From the NCBI GenBank assembly GCA_963837335.1, contig CAWINS010000012.1:48216-112215 (forward strand): DNA of 64,000 bases. Reading direction: 5' to 3'. Made by a program: the position numbers and the translations under genes. The first letter of the stretch is position 1. Every line of letters begins with the position of its first letter. This DNA is from RYN-230 sp963837335. Lineage in GTDB: Bacteria > Actinomycetota > Actinomycetes > Streptosporangiales > Streptosporangiaceae. Below, piece by piece: positions 45,119 to 53,594 of this stretch. The notes under the pieces were generated by a model that was not told the DNA's origin, ran no database searches, and saw nothing but the letters and a program-made list of their open reading frames with translations.

Positions 45119-46348
45119 TTACCCAGGCTGCCCGGGCCTGGACGGGGGAATCCCGGACCGGCCGTAGCGGTCCAGGAACGACGTGGCCACCAGTTCGTCA
45201 ATGAACCGCGGGACCGGGACCACCGCGTTCCCGGCGCCGAGCGACCCGGCCGCGACGGCCTCCAGGCAGCGCGCCTGCAGCGCGAACCCGAGGTCCATCG
45301 ACTCGATGGAATTGCCCAGCGGGCGCGGGCCCGCCAGGTTGGCCATGTGGCCCCGGGTCAGCAGGTGGATTCGCCGGCCGTCCTCGAGGCGGAACGTCTC
45401 GATCCCGTCGGCCGCGTCGTACCGCTGCACCACCCCGGGCGCGCGGGCCAGCCCGTCCACGGCGATCTCCCGGGGAAAGTGGCCAGCGTTCATCAGGACC
45501 ACGTCGTCCTTCAGGAAGCCCAGGTCATCCGCGGTGATCACGGACTCGGCCCCGGTCACGGTGATCACCACATCAGCGTCGCGCAGCGCCTCCTCACGGC
45601 CGGGGACCGCGAAGCCGTCGAGGCTGGCCTCCAGCCTGGTCACCGGGTCGATCTCGACGACCGCGACCGACGCGCACGCGTTCCGGAAGTTGGCCGCCAC
45701 GCCCTTCCCGCACGCGCCGTAGCCGAACACCGCGACGCGCCGGCCGTTGGTCATCTGGTTGGTGATCCGCAGGTACGACTCGAGCACGCTCTGCCCGACC
45801 GCGTGCCGGTTCTCCGCGAACTGCTTGATCGGGCTGTCGTTGATGACCAGGACCGGGATCCCGAGCGCGGCCGCCCGCGGCTGCAGCCGCATCCGCCCTG
45901 AGGTCGTCTCCTCGGTCCCGCCCAGCAACCCCGGGTACGGCTCGGCCAGGTACCGCACGAACAGGTCCCCGCCGTTGTCCAGGAGCAGCTGCGGCCGCGC
46001 GGCGATCACCTGGCGCAGGTACCCATCGTGCTCGGCCTCATCGGTGGTGGCCGCGCCGATCACCTCGATCCCGCGGGCGCGCAGGTACGCGACCGCGTCC
46101 GGCTGGGTGCTGGACAGGTTGCCGGTGGACACCACCCGCGCACCGCCTTCGGCCAGGGTCAGCAGCAGGGCCACGGTCTTGGGTTCCAGGTGGATGCCGG
46201 TGCCGATGGTCAGGCCGTCGAACGGGCGGGTCCGGGTGAACTCGCCCGATATGGAGCTGAGCAGCCGGCAGCCGCTGCGCACCCACTCGATCCGTGACAT
46301 CCCCGGGGTGCCATCCGCCCCGGGCGTGACGCCCTCGGTGCCCAGCAT
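45119..46348 (-). CDS. S-adenosylhomocysteinase-like protein with altered adenosine site
   Basis: A 409-residue relative of adenosylhomocysteinase with the Rossmann loop GYGACGKGVA and conserved strands GNLSSTQ, DNGGDLF and TEETTSG (holding the adenine/ribose Glu). The catalytic Lys region is NDSPIKQFAENRH: Lys and Asn are present, but the Asp equivalent is Glu and the usual Cys near it is Val. The His of the NAGHF motif is present, while the MGHPS His near the end is missing (RPLGNS). The C-terminal Lys/Tyr tail is also absent. It may therefore act on a modified substrate. ATG 46348 has GAGGAGAAG upstream. Confidence 0.8.
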   Translation of the reverse strand: MLGTEGVTPGADGTPGMSRIEWVRSGCRLLSSISGEFTRTRPFDGLTIGTGIHLEPKTVALLLTLAEGGARVVSTGNLSSTQPDAVAYLRARGIEVIGAATTDEAEHDGYLRQVIAARPQLLLDNGGDLFVRYLAEPYPGLLGGTEETTSGRMRLQPRAAALGIPVLVINDSPIKQFAENRHAVGQSVLESYLRITNQMTNGRRVAVFGYGACGKGVAANFRNACASVAVVEIDPVTRLEASLDGFAVPGREEALRDADVVITVTGAESVITADDLGFLKDDVVLMNAGHFPREIAVDGLARAPGVVQRYDAADGIETFRLEDGRRIHLLTRGHMANLAGPRPLGNSIESMDLGFALQARCLEAVAAGSLGAGNAVVPVPRFIDELVATSFLDRYGRSGIPPSRPGQPG

Positions 46349-46463
46349 GGAATGGCTTCTCCTCACTCGGGCGGGATCTCCCGGAAGGCCAGGCTGAGTC
46401 GATGCCCTGGTCACGCCGCGGCCGACCGCCTAGCAGAGACGGTAATCGCGTCGGCCTGGACAG

Positions 46464-46477
46464 GTCAAGCGCTTGAC
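46464..46477. promoter_or_regulatory. Perfect palindrome, probable LacI-family operator
   Basis: GTCAAGCGCTTGAC is a perfect 14-base palindrome with a central CG, the usual form of LacI-type sites. It lies 116 bases upstream of the S-adenosylhomocysteinase-like start (minus strand), and TTGACC in its minus-strand copy could be the -35 with TTACCG 17 bp later. Confidence 0.6.
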
Positions 46478-46545
46478 TAAGGATTACAGTTCTGGCTCGC
46501 CGCACAGCAGAACGGTCCCGGCCCGCGTGTAATACGTGGGGACCG

Positions 46546-47073
46546 ATGGCGGAGGTGGCATTGACGTTCGAGGAATTCGCGGCGGCCCGGCTGCCGGCGA
46601 TACTGCGATTCGCCGCGGTGCTCACCGGCGACCGCGGCCTCGCGGAGGACGTGGTGCAAGAGGTCCTGCTCCGCGCCAGCCGACGCTGGGAATCCATCGC
46701 GGTCCTGGACCGGCCGGAAGCGTACGTCCGCAAAATGATCGTCAACGAGTACCTGTCCTGGCGGCGCCGGTCGTGGCGCCTGGTGCCGTCAGGGGCCGGC
46801 ACCGAGGTGGACGGCCGGTTCTCGCCGGATCCCGCCGCCGGGCACGCCGAGCGCGAGGCCCTCCTGGCCGAGTTGGCCCGGCTGCCAGCCCGGCAGCGGG
46901 CCGTGCTCGTCCTCCGCTACTACGAAGGGCTCTCCGACACCGAGATCGCGGACGCGCTCGGCTGCGCCGCCGGCACGGTCCGCGGCTACGCCTCACGGGC
47001 GCTCGCCATCCTGCGCGTCGAGATGACCGGCCCCCCGAGCCCAGCCCAGCACGTGATCAAGGAGAGGTCATGA
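46546..47073 (+). CDS. SigE-family ECF RNA polymerase sigma factor
   Basis: This 175-residue ECF sigma factor has region 2 (LPAILRFAAVLTGDRGLAEDVV, then YVRKMIVNEYLSWRRR) and region 4 (LPARQRAVLVLRYYEGLSDTEIADALG, then TVRGYASRALAILR). The stop overlaps the next ATG (ATGA), and the downstream membrane protein is the likely partner that controls its release. Transcription of its regulon depends on an unknown signal sensed by that partner. Confidence 0.92.
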   Translation: MAEVALTFEEFAAARLPAILRFAAVLTGDRGLAEDVVQEVLLRASRRWESIAVLDRPEAYVRKMIVNEYLSWRRRSWRLVPSGAGTEVDGRFSPDPAAGHAEREALLAELARLPARQRAVLVLRYYEGLSDTEIADALGCAAGTVRGYASRALAILRVEMTGPPSPAQHVIKERS

Positions 47074-48107
47074 CCCGCGACGGGAACGGGCGACCGGTGC
47101 GGACCGAGGACGACCTGCGCCAGGCCCTGGCCACGCTCGAACGGCACGCTCCGAGCGTGGAGACCGCGTTGGCCGCAGTCCGCGGTGCCGGCGGCCGCAG
47201 CCGGATCCGAGGGTGGCGGCCACGGGTGGCACATCGGTGGTGGCGCCGTCCTCGGCTGATCCTTTCCCTGGTCGCCACGGCCGCGGCCGCCGGACTGGTG
47301 ATCACTATGCTGCCGGCCTCCGGGCCGCCACATCCTGGCAGCAGGGCCGGCCAGACCGGGCTGCCCGGCAGCGCTCACAGCGAGGCCGGACTGCCTACTG
47401 CGACCGCAATGGGCCGGGCCATGCTGAGCGCCTTCAATGCCGTCAAAGACGACATCGAGTACAGCACGGAGACCGGTATCACCAAGGGCGCCACCGTTGA
47501 CGTGTACCGGGACTGGTCCTGGCCGGCCCAGCCTGTCCCGGGTCAGCTGCAGCACGACCGCACGCTCTTCTCCGAGCGGACGCCGAAATCCCCGGCCGTG
47601 ATTCTGGCCGAGGACAACGAGATCAGCTTCGTCACTCCGCGGGCCGGGGTGACGACCGTGCGCGGTCAGATCACCATGGTCTGCTACCTCGGGACCGGGA
47701 ACGCCTGCGGAAACGGCAGCAGCAATACGCCGGCCGGAACGTGGTCCCAGGTCAGCGGGACAGTCCTGAACGCCCCGGACATCGGCGGGGGCGGCATGCT
47801 CAGCCCGGCCTCGCTGGCCCAGGGGATCGCCACGGGGCAGTGGCGGATCATGCACCGCACCCGCCTGAAAGGGCAGCCAGCCATTGAGTTGCGCGAGACC
47901 AGCCACGGCCGCGATGTCATCGACCCGCTGCCCACGCTGCTGTGGGTGAACGCGCGGACTCACCTGCCGATCCGGATGGTCAACGGTGTCGGCTCGGCCA
48001 ACGTGACCGTGAATGAGTGGGCCTACCTCCCCCCCACGCCGGCCAACCTGGCGCTGCTCCGGGTGCGCATTCCGCCGGGCTACCCGCGCTCCGTCCCGTC
48101 GCGCTGA
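47070..48107 (+). CDS. Membrane-anchored partner protein of the SigE-type sigma factor
   Basis: This 345-residue protein has an N-terminal cytoplasmic part of about 65 residues (EDDLRQALATLERHAP, then VETALAAVRGAGGRSR), one membrane helix (LILSLVATAAAAGLVITMLPA), and a large outside domain (AMGRAMLSAFNAVKDDIEYSTE to the end). It overlaps the sigma factor by ATGA, which is typical of anti-sigma or CU044_5270-type partners. The outside domain contains two Cys (MVCYLGTGNACG). I infer that it binds the sigma factor with its cytoplasmic part; no ZAS zinc motif is visible. Confidence 0.75.
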   Translation: MTRDGNGRPVRTEDDLRQALATLERHAPSVETALAAVRGAGGRSRIRGWRPRVAHRWWRRPRLILSLVATAAAAGLVITMLPASGPPHPGSRAGQTGLPGSAHSEAGLPTATAMGRAMLSAFNAVKDDIEYSTETGITKGATVDVYRDWSWPAQPVPGQLQHDRTLFSERTPKSPAVILAEDNEISFVTPRAGVTTVRGQITMVCYLGTGNACGNGSSNTPAGTWSQVSGTVLNAPDIGGGGMLSPASLAQGIATGQWRIMHRTRLKGQPAIELRETSHGRDVIDPLPTLLWVNARTHLPIRMVNGVGSANVTVNEWAYLPPTPANLALLRVRIPPGYPRSVPSR

Positions 48108-48249
48108 GCTCCTCGTCGGTGGACCCGGACGTGTCCAGCGCCGGATCTGGGACAGGTCCGCCGCGGGACCCGGACTGGCCGGCCTGCCGCTCCCTGGCGT
48201 GGCACCCTGGACCGGGGCCGTTCCCGAGGCGCCCGCGGAGGGAGTCAGC

Positions 48250-49035
48250 ATGGACCTTGGCCTGCGCGGCAGCCGGGCGCTCATCACCGGGGGAAGCAGG
48301 GGCATCGGCTTCGCGGTCGCCGATGCGCTGGCCGCCGAGGGGGTCGCGGTCGGTCTGGTGGCCCGGGACGCCGCAGGCCTGGCCGCCGCGTCCGGGCGGC
48401 TGGCGGCCCGCGAGACCCCGGTGGCCACGGCCGCGGCGGATGTGCTGGACGTGGACGCGCTGCACCGGGCGGTCGGAGAGATCGCGTCCGAGCTGGGTGG
48501 TCTCGACCTGCTCGTCGCCAACGCGGGCGGCACCGTCGGCACGGGCAACCTGACCAGCGCCGGGCCGGGCGAGTTCACCGCGACCTTCGCGCTGAACGCC
48601 GGGCATGCGGCGGAGCTGATCCGGGCCGGCCTGCCCCACCTGCGCCAGGCGGGCGGGGGGGCGGTGGTGATCGTCTCCTCGATCACCGGGCTGCGTCCCG
48701 CGCCGCGGACGGCCTACGCCGCGGCCAAGGCGGCCGAGATCCAGCTGGCGGCGACGGCCGCCCAGGAACTCGCCCCCGACCGCATCCGGGTGAACGCGGT
48801 CAGCCCCGGCTCCATCATGTTCCCCGGCGGGTCCTGGGACTCCTTCCAGCAGGACAACCCGGGGGACTTCGCGACCTTTCTCGCCACCCAGTTCCCGTTC
48901 GGTCGGCTGGGCAGCCTGCCCGAGGTCGCGGACGTGATCACGTTCCTGCTGTCGCCGCGCGCTTCGTGGGTGACCGGCTCGAACGTCGTGGTGGACGGCG
49001 GCCAGCGTTACCCGAGCGCCCGCCGCTTCGACTGA
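48250..49035 (+). CDS. Short-chain dehydrogenase
   Basis: This 261-residue SDR has ALITGGSRGIGFAVADALA near the N-terminus, LVANAGG for NNAG, the Ser in VIVSSITGL and the catalytic YAAAK (near residue 157), and the end motif TGSNVVVDGGQRY. ATG 48250 follows GAGGGAG. It is predicted to use NADP(H); the substrate is unknown. The last 28 bases overlap the convergent GTPase gene. Confidence 0.88.
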   Translation: MDLGLRGSRALITGGSRGIGFAVADALAAEGVAVGLVARDAAGLAAASGRLAARETPVATAAADVLDVDALHRAVGEIASELGGLDLLVANAGGTVGTGNLTSAGPGEFTATFALNAGHAAELIRAGLPHLRQAGGGAVVIVSSITGLRPAPRTAYAAAKAAEIQLAATAAQELAPDRIRVNAVSPGSIMFPGGSWDSFQQDNPGDFATFLATQFPFGRLGSLPEVADVITFLLSPRASWVTGSNVVVDGGQRYPSARRFD

Positions 49036-50951
49036 GCAGGGTCGCGGGCCAGCCGGTAGTAGCCGAAGGTGGCGTCGAGGACGCCCGCACCGTGCGTCAG
49101 GGCGGGCAGCTGCTGGGTCAGCTCGTGCACCTGGGCGGCTGGGATGTCGCCGGTCACGGTGAGCAGCGAGCCCTGGGTCAGCGGCGGGCCCGGGACGGCT
49201 CCCAGCCGGGCCAGGGCCGGCAGCACCGACCAGGCCGTGTCGGCCGGCGCCTCCAGGTGGAAGCGGTGCACCGGCTCATAGACCCGGGTGCCGGCCTGGC
49301 GCAGCGCGCTCATCAGCACGAGCGGGGTCAGGTTCCGGAAGTCCCCGGCTGAGCTCGACCACTTGCTCCAGCCGGACGGCGGCGGGGGAGTGAATCCGGA
49401 GTGCGTGAGGGTGACCGCGGCGTCGGTGACCTGCCACCCGCGCAGCCCCTCCCGCAGCGTCTGGTGGACGGTCTCCTCGATGGCCTTGGCGAACGCCGCC
49501 GGCAGCGCCCCGCGCTCGATGCCCAGCCGGAACCGCACGCCCGAGCCGGCCTGCGCGGGAACGATCCGCAGCCCGACCGTGGCCCGGAAGGGATTGGTCG
49601 GCTCGCCCATGAACTCCGCGGCCGTCCCTGCGCCGGCCGGGCGCTCGATGCAGATCGTCGTCGTCTCACGGAAACCGGCGTCGATCCCGAAGTCCGCGGC
49701 CAGCGTGGCCTGGATGACTTCCTTCTGCACCTCGCCGTAAAGGGAGACGAATATCTCCTGGCGTGCGCCGTCCTGGCGCACGTTGATCAGCGGGTCCTGC
49801 TCGGCAAGCTGGCCCAGGGCCGCCCAGAGCGCCCCCCGGTCGGCGGGATGAGCGGGCACGACCACGGTTTCCAGGCTGGGCGGGGCGAAATGCCGGCCCG
49901 GTGCGGCTGCCTGGCCTGGGCCGGCGGCGCCGCCAATGCGGAGGATGTCGCCGATGCGGATGGCGCCGAGACCCCACAGCTTCCCGATCTGCCCGGCGGT
50001 GATGCAGGCCCGGGGCGCGGCCGGGCCGCGCTCGAAGACGCTGATCGCGGTGACCCGTCCCTTCCGGTCACCGCCGAACCGCAGCTGGTCCCGGGTCCGC
50101 ACAGTGCCCGAGAACATCCGGGCGTAAGCGATCTTCTCCCCGGCCGGGCCCCGCTCGACCTTGAAGATCACTCCTGAGACCGGGCCGTCCGCGTTACCCG
50201 CGGCGGCGGGCAGGAATTCCCGGAGCCCGCCCGCCAGCGGGCCGACGCCTGCGCCGGTCGCGGCCGAGCCATAGAACACCGGGTGCACGCACCCGCGACG
50301 GACCGCGGCGGCCAGGCCGGACCTCAGCTGGCCGTAGGAGACGGCCGTCTCGTCATCCAGGTAGGCGGCCAGGAACCCGTCGTCGTGGTCGGCCAGCACA
50401 TCAGCCAGCCGGGTGACGAAGGCCGCATCGCCCGCACCGTAGGGGCTGAACACGGCGCGGCGGGTGCCGAGGCCCCGGACCGATCCCATCGAGACGGTCT
50501 CCGGGGTCAGCTTCTCGCGGATCTCCGCTGCCACCTGCTCGTCCCGGGCGCCGGCCCGGTCGATCTTGTTCACGAAGATGAGCGTCGGGAGGCCCAGCCG
50601 CCGCAGCGCCCGCATCAGCACCCGGGTCTGCGCCTGCACGCCCTCGACGGCGGAGATCACCAGCACCGCGCCGTCCAGCACGGCCAGGGTGCGCTCGACC
50701 TCCGCGATGAAATCCGGGTGGCCGGGCGTGTCGATCAGGTTCACCGTGCGGCCGCCGACGGCGAACGAGACGACCGCGGACTTGATGGTGATCCCGCGCT
50801 GGCGTTCCAGCGCCATCGTGTCGGTCTGGGTGTTCCCGTCGTCGACGCGGCCGATGTCGTCGATGACCCCGGCGGCGAACAGCAGCCGCTCGGTCAGGCT
50901 GGTCTTACCGGCGTCTACGTGCGCCACGATCCCCAGGTTCAGCGTGCTCAC
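49008..50951 (-). CDS. Tet(M)/OtrA-like ribosomal protection translation GTPase
   Basis: A 647-residue translation factor of the EF-G type with the tetracycline-resistance lineage architecture. G1 AHVDAGKTSLTERL, G3 LIDTPGHPDF and G4 VNKIDRAGARD are intact; domain II is about 270-360. The C-terminal half (PPPPSGWSKWSSSAGDFRNLTPLVLMSALRQAGTRVYEPVHRFHLEAP) matches EF-G domain IV/V-like parts seen in Tet(M) and OtrA. Length is that of the family (about 640-660). Such proteins eject tetracyclines or restart stalled ribosomes; self-protection or an unknown stress role is possible. GTG 50951 has only a weak AAGGA ribosome site; a leader ORF precedes it. Confidence 0.9.
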   Translation of the reverse strand: MSTLNLGIVAHVDAGKTSLTERLLFAAGVIDDIGRVDDGNTQTDTMALERQRGITIKSAVVSFAVGGRTVNLIDTPGHPDFIAEVERTLAVLDGAVLVISAVEGVQAQTRVLMRALRRLGLPTLIFVNKIDRAGARDEQVAAEIREKLTPETVSMGSVRGLGTRRAVFSPYGAGDAAFVTRLADVLADHDDGFLAAYLDDETAVSYGQLRSGLAAAVRRGCVHPVFYGSAATGAGVGPLAGGLREFLPAAAGNADGPVSGVIFKVERGPAGEKIAYARMFSGTVRTRDQLRFGGDRKGRVTAISVFERGPAAPRACITAGQIGKLWGLGAIRIGDILRIGGAAGPGQAAAPGRHFAPPSLETVVVPAHPADRGALWAALGQLAEQDPLINVRQDGARQEIFVSLYGEVQKEVIQATLAADFGIDAGFRETTTICIERPAGAGTAAEFMGEPTNPFRATVGLRIVPAQAGSGVRFRLGIERGALPAAFAKAIEETVHQTLREGLRGWQVTDAAVTLTHSGFTPPPPSGWSKWSSSAGDFRNLTPLVLMSALRQAGTRVYEPVHRFHLEAPADTAWSVLPALARLGAVPGPPLTQGSLLTVTGDIPAAQVHELTQQLPALTHGAGVLDATFGYYRLARDPAQSKRRALG

Positions 50952-51015
50952 TAAGCGTCATGTCCTTGCTTTGGGCAACCGGTCCTTTCTGGCTGGACAT
51001 GAACGCTGCTCGCAC
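50905..51015 (-). CDS. Leader peptide overlapping the ribosomal protection GTPase start
   Basis: GTG 51015 follows AGGAGG (51021-51026) at five bases, a much better ribosome site than that of the GTPase. The 36-residue ORF (start RAAFMSSQKGPVAQSKD, end GARRRR) runs past the GTPase start in another frame and ends at 50905. It lacks classic attenuation repeats but ends in four Arg codons. Translation of this ORF through the GTPase start could couple or block it according to ribosome stalling. I have not shown that it is translated. Confidence 0.45.
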   Translation of the reverse strand: MRAAFMSSQKGPVAQSKDMTLSEHAEPGDRGARRRR

Positions 51016-51175
51016 GTCACCCTCCTGGAGCTCGCTGATTTCCGGTGAGTTCAGCAGACCCGGGCCCGGGAGGGCAACCGGTTTTACGGCCGGGAGGACC
51101 GGGCCAAGTAGCGAGCACGTTGGACTATGAATAACAGACCGATGGTCTTTCAGGGACCCGGAAGGGAAGCTCACC

Positions 51176-52105
51176 ATGTACACGGTTCCGGATCAGACCG
51201 GCAAGCGCGTCATCGTCACCGGCGCCAACAGCGGCACCGGCCAGGAGGCGGCCCGGCGGCTCGCCGAGGCGGGTGCCCACGTCATCATGGCCGTCCGCAC
51301 GGTGGCCAAGGGCGACCAGGCCCGGGCCGGGATCCTGGCCCGCCACCCGGGCGCCTCGCTCGAGGTACGCCGCGTCAACCTGGCCGACCTGGCCTCGGTC
51401 CGGGAGTTCAGCGACGGCCTCCTCGACGACGCCACCCCGGTCAACCTGCTCGTCAACAACGCCGGCGTGATGGCCCCGCCGGCCCGGATGACCACCGCCG
51501 ACGGCTTCGAGCTGCAGTTCGGCAGCAACTTCCTCGGCCCGTTCGCGCTGACCCTGCGGCTGCTGCCGGTGGTGCTCGCCGCCCCGGCGCCGCGGGTGGT
51601 CACGATGAGCAGCGGCACCGCGAACTACGGCCGGATCCACTTTGATGACCTGGAGTGGGAACGCCGCTACAGCGCGAACTTCGCCTACGCCCAGTCCAAG
51701 CTGGCCGACCTGATGATGAGCCTGCGCCTGGCGGCGATCGCGGTCGAACGCGACTGGAACCTGATGAGCAACGCGGCGCACCCGGGGTTCACCCGCACGA
51801 ACCTGCAGACCGCCGGGGCCAGCCTGGGCCGGGACAAGCCGAAGCGGACGATGTTCAACAGCCTGCATTTCCTCCCGTCACAGGAGGTCGGGCCCGGCAC
51901 CGAGCCCCTGCTGTACGCCGCCACCAGCCCGTCCGCCGTGTCCGGCGGGTACTACGGCCCGGGCCGCATGATGGGGCTGGTCGGGCCGACGACCTTCGTC
52001 CGGCCGCCCCGCCGGGCCCGCGACACCGCGGCCGCGGCCCGGCTCTGGACCGAGGCCGAGCGGCTGACCGGGGTACGGTTGCCGACGGGGGCCATCCGTT
52101 CCTGA
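51176..52105 (+). CDS. Short-chain dehydrogenase of the retinol dehydrogenase/WWOX-like type
   Basis: This 309-residue SDR has VIVTGANSGTGQEAARRLAEAG, VNLADLASVREFSDGL, LLVNNAGVMAPP, the Ser in VTMSSGTANYG and the catalytic YAQSK near residue 178. The pattern of NLADLASV and MAPP is the extended RDH/WWOX-like group. ATG 51176 follows GGAAGGGA. It diverges from the GTPase gene, sharing its upstream region, so a common stress promoter is possible. Confidence 0.88.
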   Translation: MYTVPDQTGKRVIVTGANSGTGQEAARRLAEAGAHVIMAVRTVAKGDQARAGILARHPGASLEVRRVNLADLASVREFSDGLLDDATPVNLLVNNAGVMAPPARMTTADGFELQFGSNFLGPFALTLRLLPVVLAAPAPRVVTMSSGTANYGRIHFDDLEWERRYSANFAYAQSKLADLMMSLRLAAIAVERDWNLMSNAAHPGFTRTNLQTAGASLGRDKPKRTMFNSLHFLPSQEVGPGTEPLLYAATSPSAVSGGYYGPGRMMGLVGPTTFVRPPRRARDTAAAARLWTEAERLTGVRLPTGAIRS

Positions 52106-52146
52106 GTGACCGTTCCTGACCCGGCCCCGGAGGGTAGCACGCACGT

Positions 52147-53079
52147 ATGGATACCGGGATCCCGGCGCCCGCCCCCACGGCGGCGCCGGGCACCGAGCGG
52201 CCGCGGCGGTACCGCCCCAAGCTCCGCTACGAGCTCATCGGGTGCGGCCTGCACGGCCACGAACTGCTCGGCACGGACGCGGCTGAGCTGCGGGCCGGCG
52301 ATCAGCTCTTCGCCCGTGAGACGGGCGGCCTGCGCTGGTACCGGTGCCTGCGCTGCGACTCCTGGGTGGTGCTCACCCCGCCGGCCCAGGCGGCCCGGCG
52401 CTATCCGCCGTCCCGGGAGGAGATCACCCTCCCGCTGCGCGGCCGTCCGCTGCGCGACCGCTACGTCCTGCGGCTGATCGCCATCGACCGGATGCTGCAT
52501 TTCCTGGTCCTGTCCGCGCTCGCCGCGGCCGTGTTCCTGTTCGCCAGTAACAAGGCCGCGCTGAACGCGGATTTCAGCCGCATCCTCCGTGACCTCCAGG
52601 GCGGTCTGGGTGGCCCGGTGGTCAGCAGCCGCCAGGGCGTCGTGCACGATCTGAACCGGTTGTTCGCGGTCAGCATCACGAACCTGTACCTGGCCGGCGT
52701 GGCCATCGCGGCGTATGCGGCCCTGGAGGGAGTCGAGGCTATCGGCCTGTGGCTGGGCCGCCGCTGGGCGGAATACCTGACGTTCGTGGCGACGGTGGTA
52801 TTCGTGCCATACGAGATCTACGAGCTGACCAAGAGCGTGACCGCGCTGAAGATCCTCACCCTGGTCATCAACCTGGCCATCGTCGTGTACCTGCTGTTTT
52901 CCAAACGCCTGTTCGGGCTGCGCGGCGGCGGCCGGGCCGAGCGGGCTGAGTACGACGCGGACGTCGGCTGGCCCGCTATCGAGCGCGCCACTCCGCAGCC
53001 GTTCCCGGCCAGCCCGTCTCCCGCCTACGGGCGCCCGGAGACTGGCGGGGCTGCGGGCGCGTCCTCCACATCGATGTAG
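52147..53079 (+). CDS. DUF2127-family membrane protein
   Basis: This 310-residue protein has a soluble N-terminal part with a Cys pair (WYRCLRCDSWVVL, probable zinc ribbon) and a C-terminal membrane part with about four hydrophobic segments: MLHFLVLSALAAAVFLFAS, LYLAGVAIAAYAALEGVEAIGLWL, YLTFVATVVFVPYEIYEL, and ILTLVINLAIVVYLLFS. The RWAEYLTFVATVVFVPYEIYE stretch is the DUF2127 pattern. No function is known. Its end overlaps by 55 bases a small antisense gene at 53025. Confidence 0.85.
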   Translation: MDTGIPAPAPTAAPGTERPRRYRPKLRYELIGCGLHGHELLGTDAAELRAGDQLFARETGGLRWYRCLRCDSWVVLTPPAQAARRYPPSREEITLPLRGRPLRDRYVLRLIAIDRMLHFLVLSALAAAVFLFASNKAALNADFSRILRDLQGGLGGPVVSSRQGVVHDLNRLFAVSITNLYLAGVAIAAYAALEGVEAIGLWLGRRWAEYLTFVATVVFVPYEIYELTKSVTALKILTLVINLAIVVYLLFSKRLFGLRGGGRAERAEYDADVGWPAIERATPQPFPASPSPAYGRPETGGAAGASSTSM

Positions 53080-53294
53080 AGTTCGCGGCCACCGGGCAGC
53101 AGCACGCCCAGTGAATAGGACGTTATTCCCTCCAGGATCTCGGTCTGCCCGAGGATCTCGATGTCAACGACGTCAGGGTGGCCAATGAGGAGACGGCACA
53201 GCACACTGCCGGCATGATCGGGTTCTGCCCGATTGGACACGGCACTGGAGGATGGGGCCGCCTCGGGCTTGCAGGCGTCATCCGGAGATGTCAT
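53025..53294 (-). CDS. Small hypothetical protein, 89 residues
   Basis: ATG 53294 begins MTSPDDACKPEAAPSS; the second half forms a compact beta-rich part (GHPDVVDIEILGQTEILEGITSY, then SLGVLLPGGRELYIDVED). I do not recognise the family. It overlaps the end of the DUF2127 gene on the opposite strand by 55 bases, and the overlapping region is a less conserved tail of both. Coding potential is moderate. Confidence 0.5.
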   Translation of the reverse strand: MTSPDDACKPEAAPSSSAVSNRAEPDHAGSVLCRLLIGHPDVVDIEILGQTEILEGITSYSLGVLLPGGRELYIDVEDAPAAPPVSGRP

Positions 53295-53594
53295 GCGACC
53301 ACCGTGGGCGGGTTGCAGCCGTGAGCATGCTCCGTCGCGCGGCGCCGAATCGGACAAGCTCCACCGGCCGGGATGAAACTTCGTAGGCGAACACATTTCC
53401 TAATGTAACTCGGCGTGAGCGCGAGACCCCGGAATGAGGCCTGGAATCGCGCACGGCGTGTCATATGGCCGGTGATAAAGCCGCCAATATCCGGCGCTCG
53501 CGGTGACGCTCTGTCGCCCGCGGCCCTGGGCGCACCGCGACATGCCAGCCGGGGCGGTCACCCGCGGGACGGCGTCGCCGTGCATCATGGGCGA

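Noticed and set aside
46489..46513. GTTCTG/CAGAAC inverted repeat upstream of the sigma factor
   Set aside because: Six-base arms with 13 bases between occur often by chance in 64 kb, and no regulator is linked to it.
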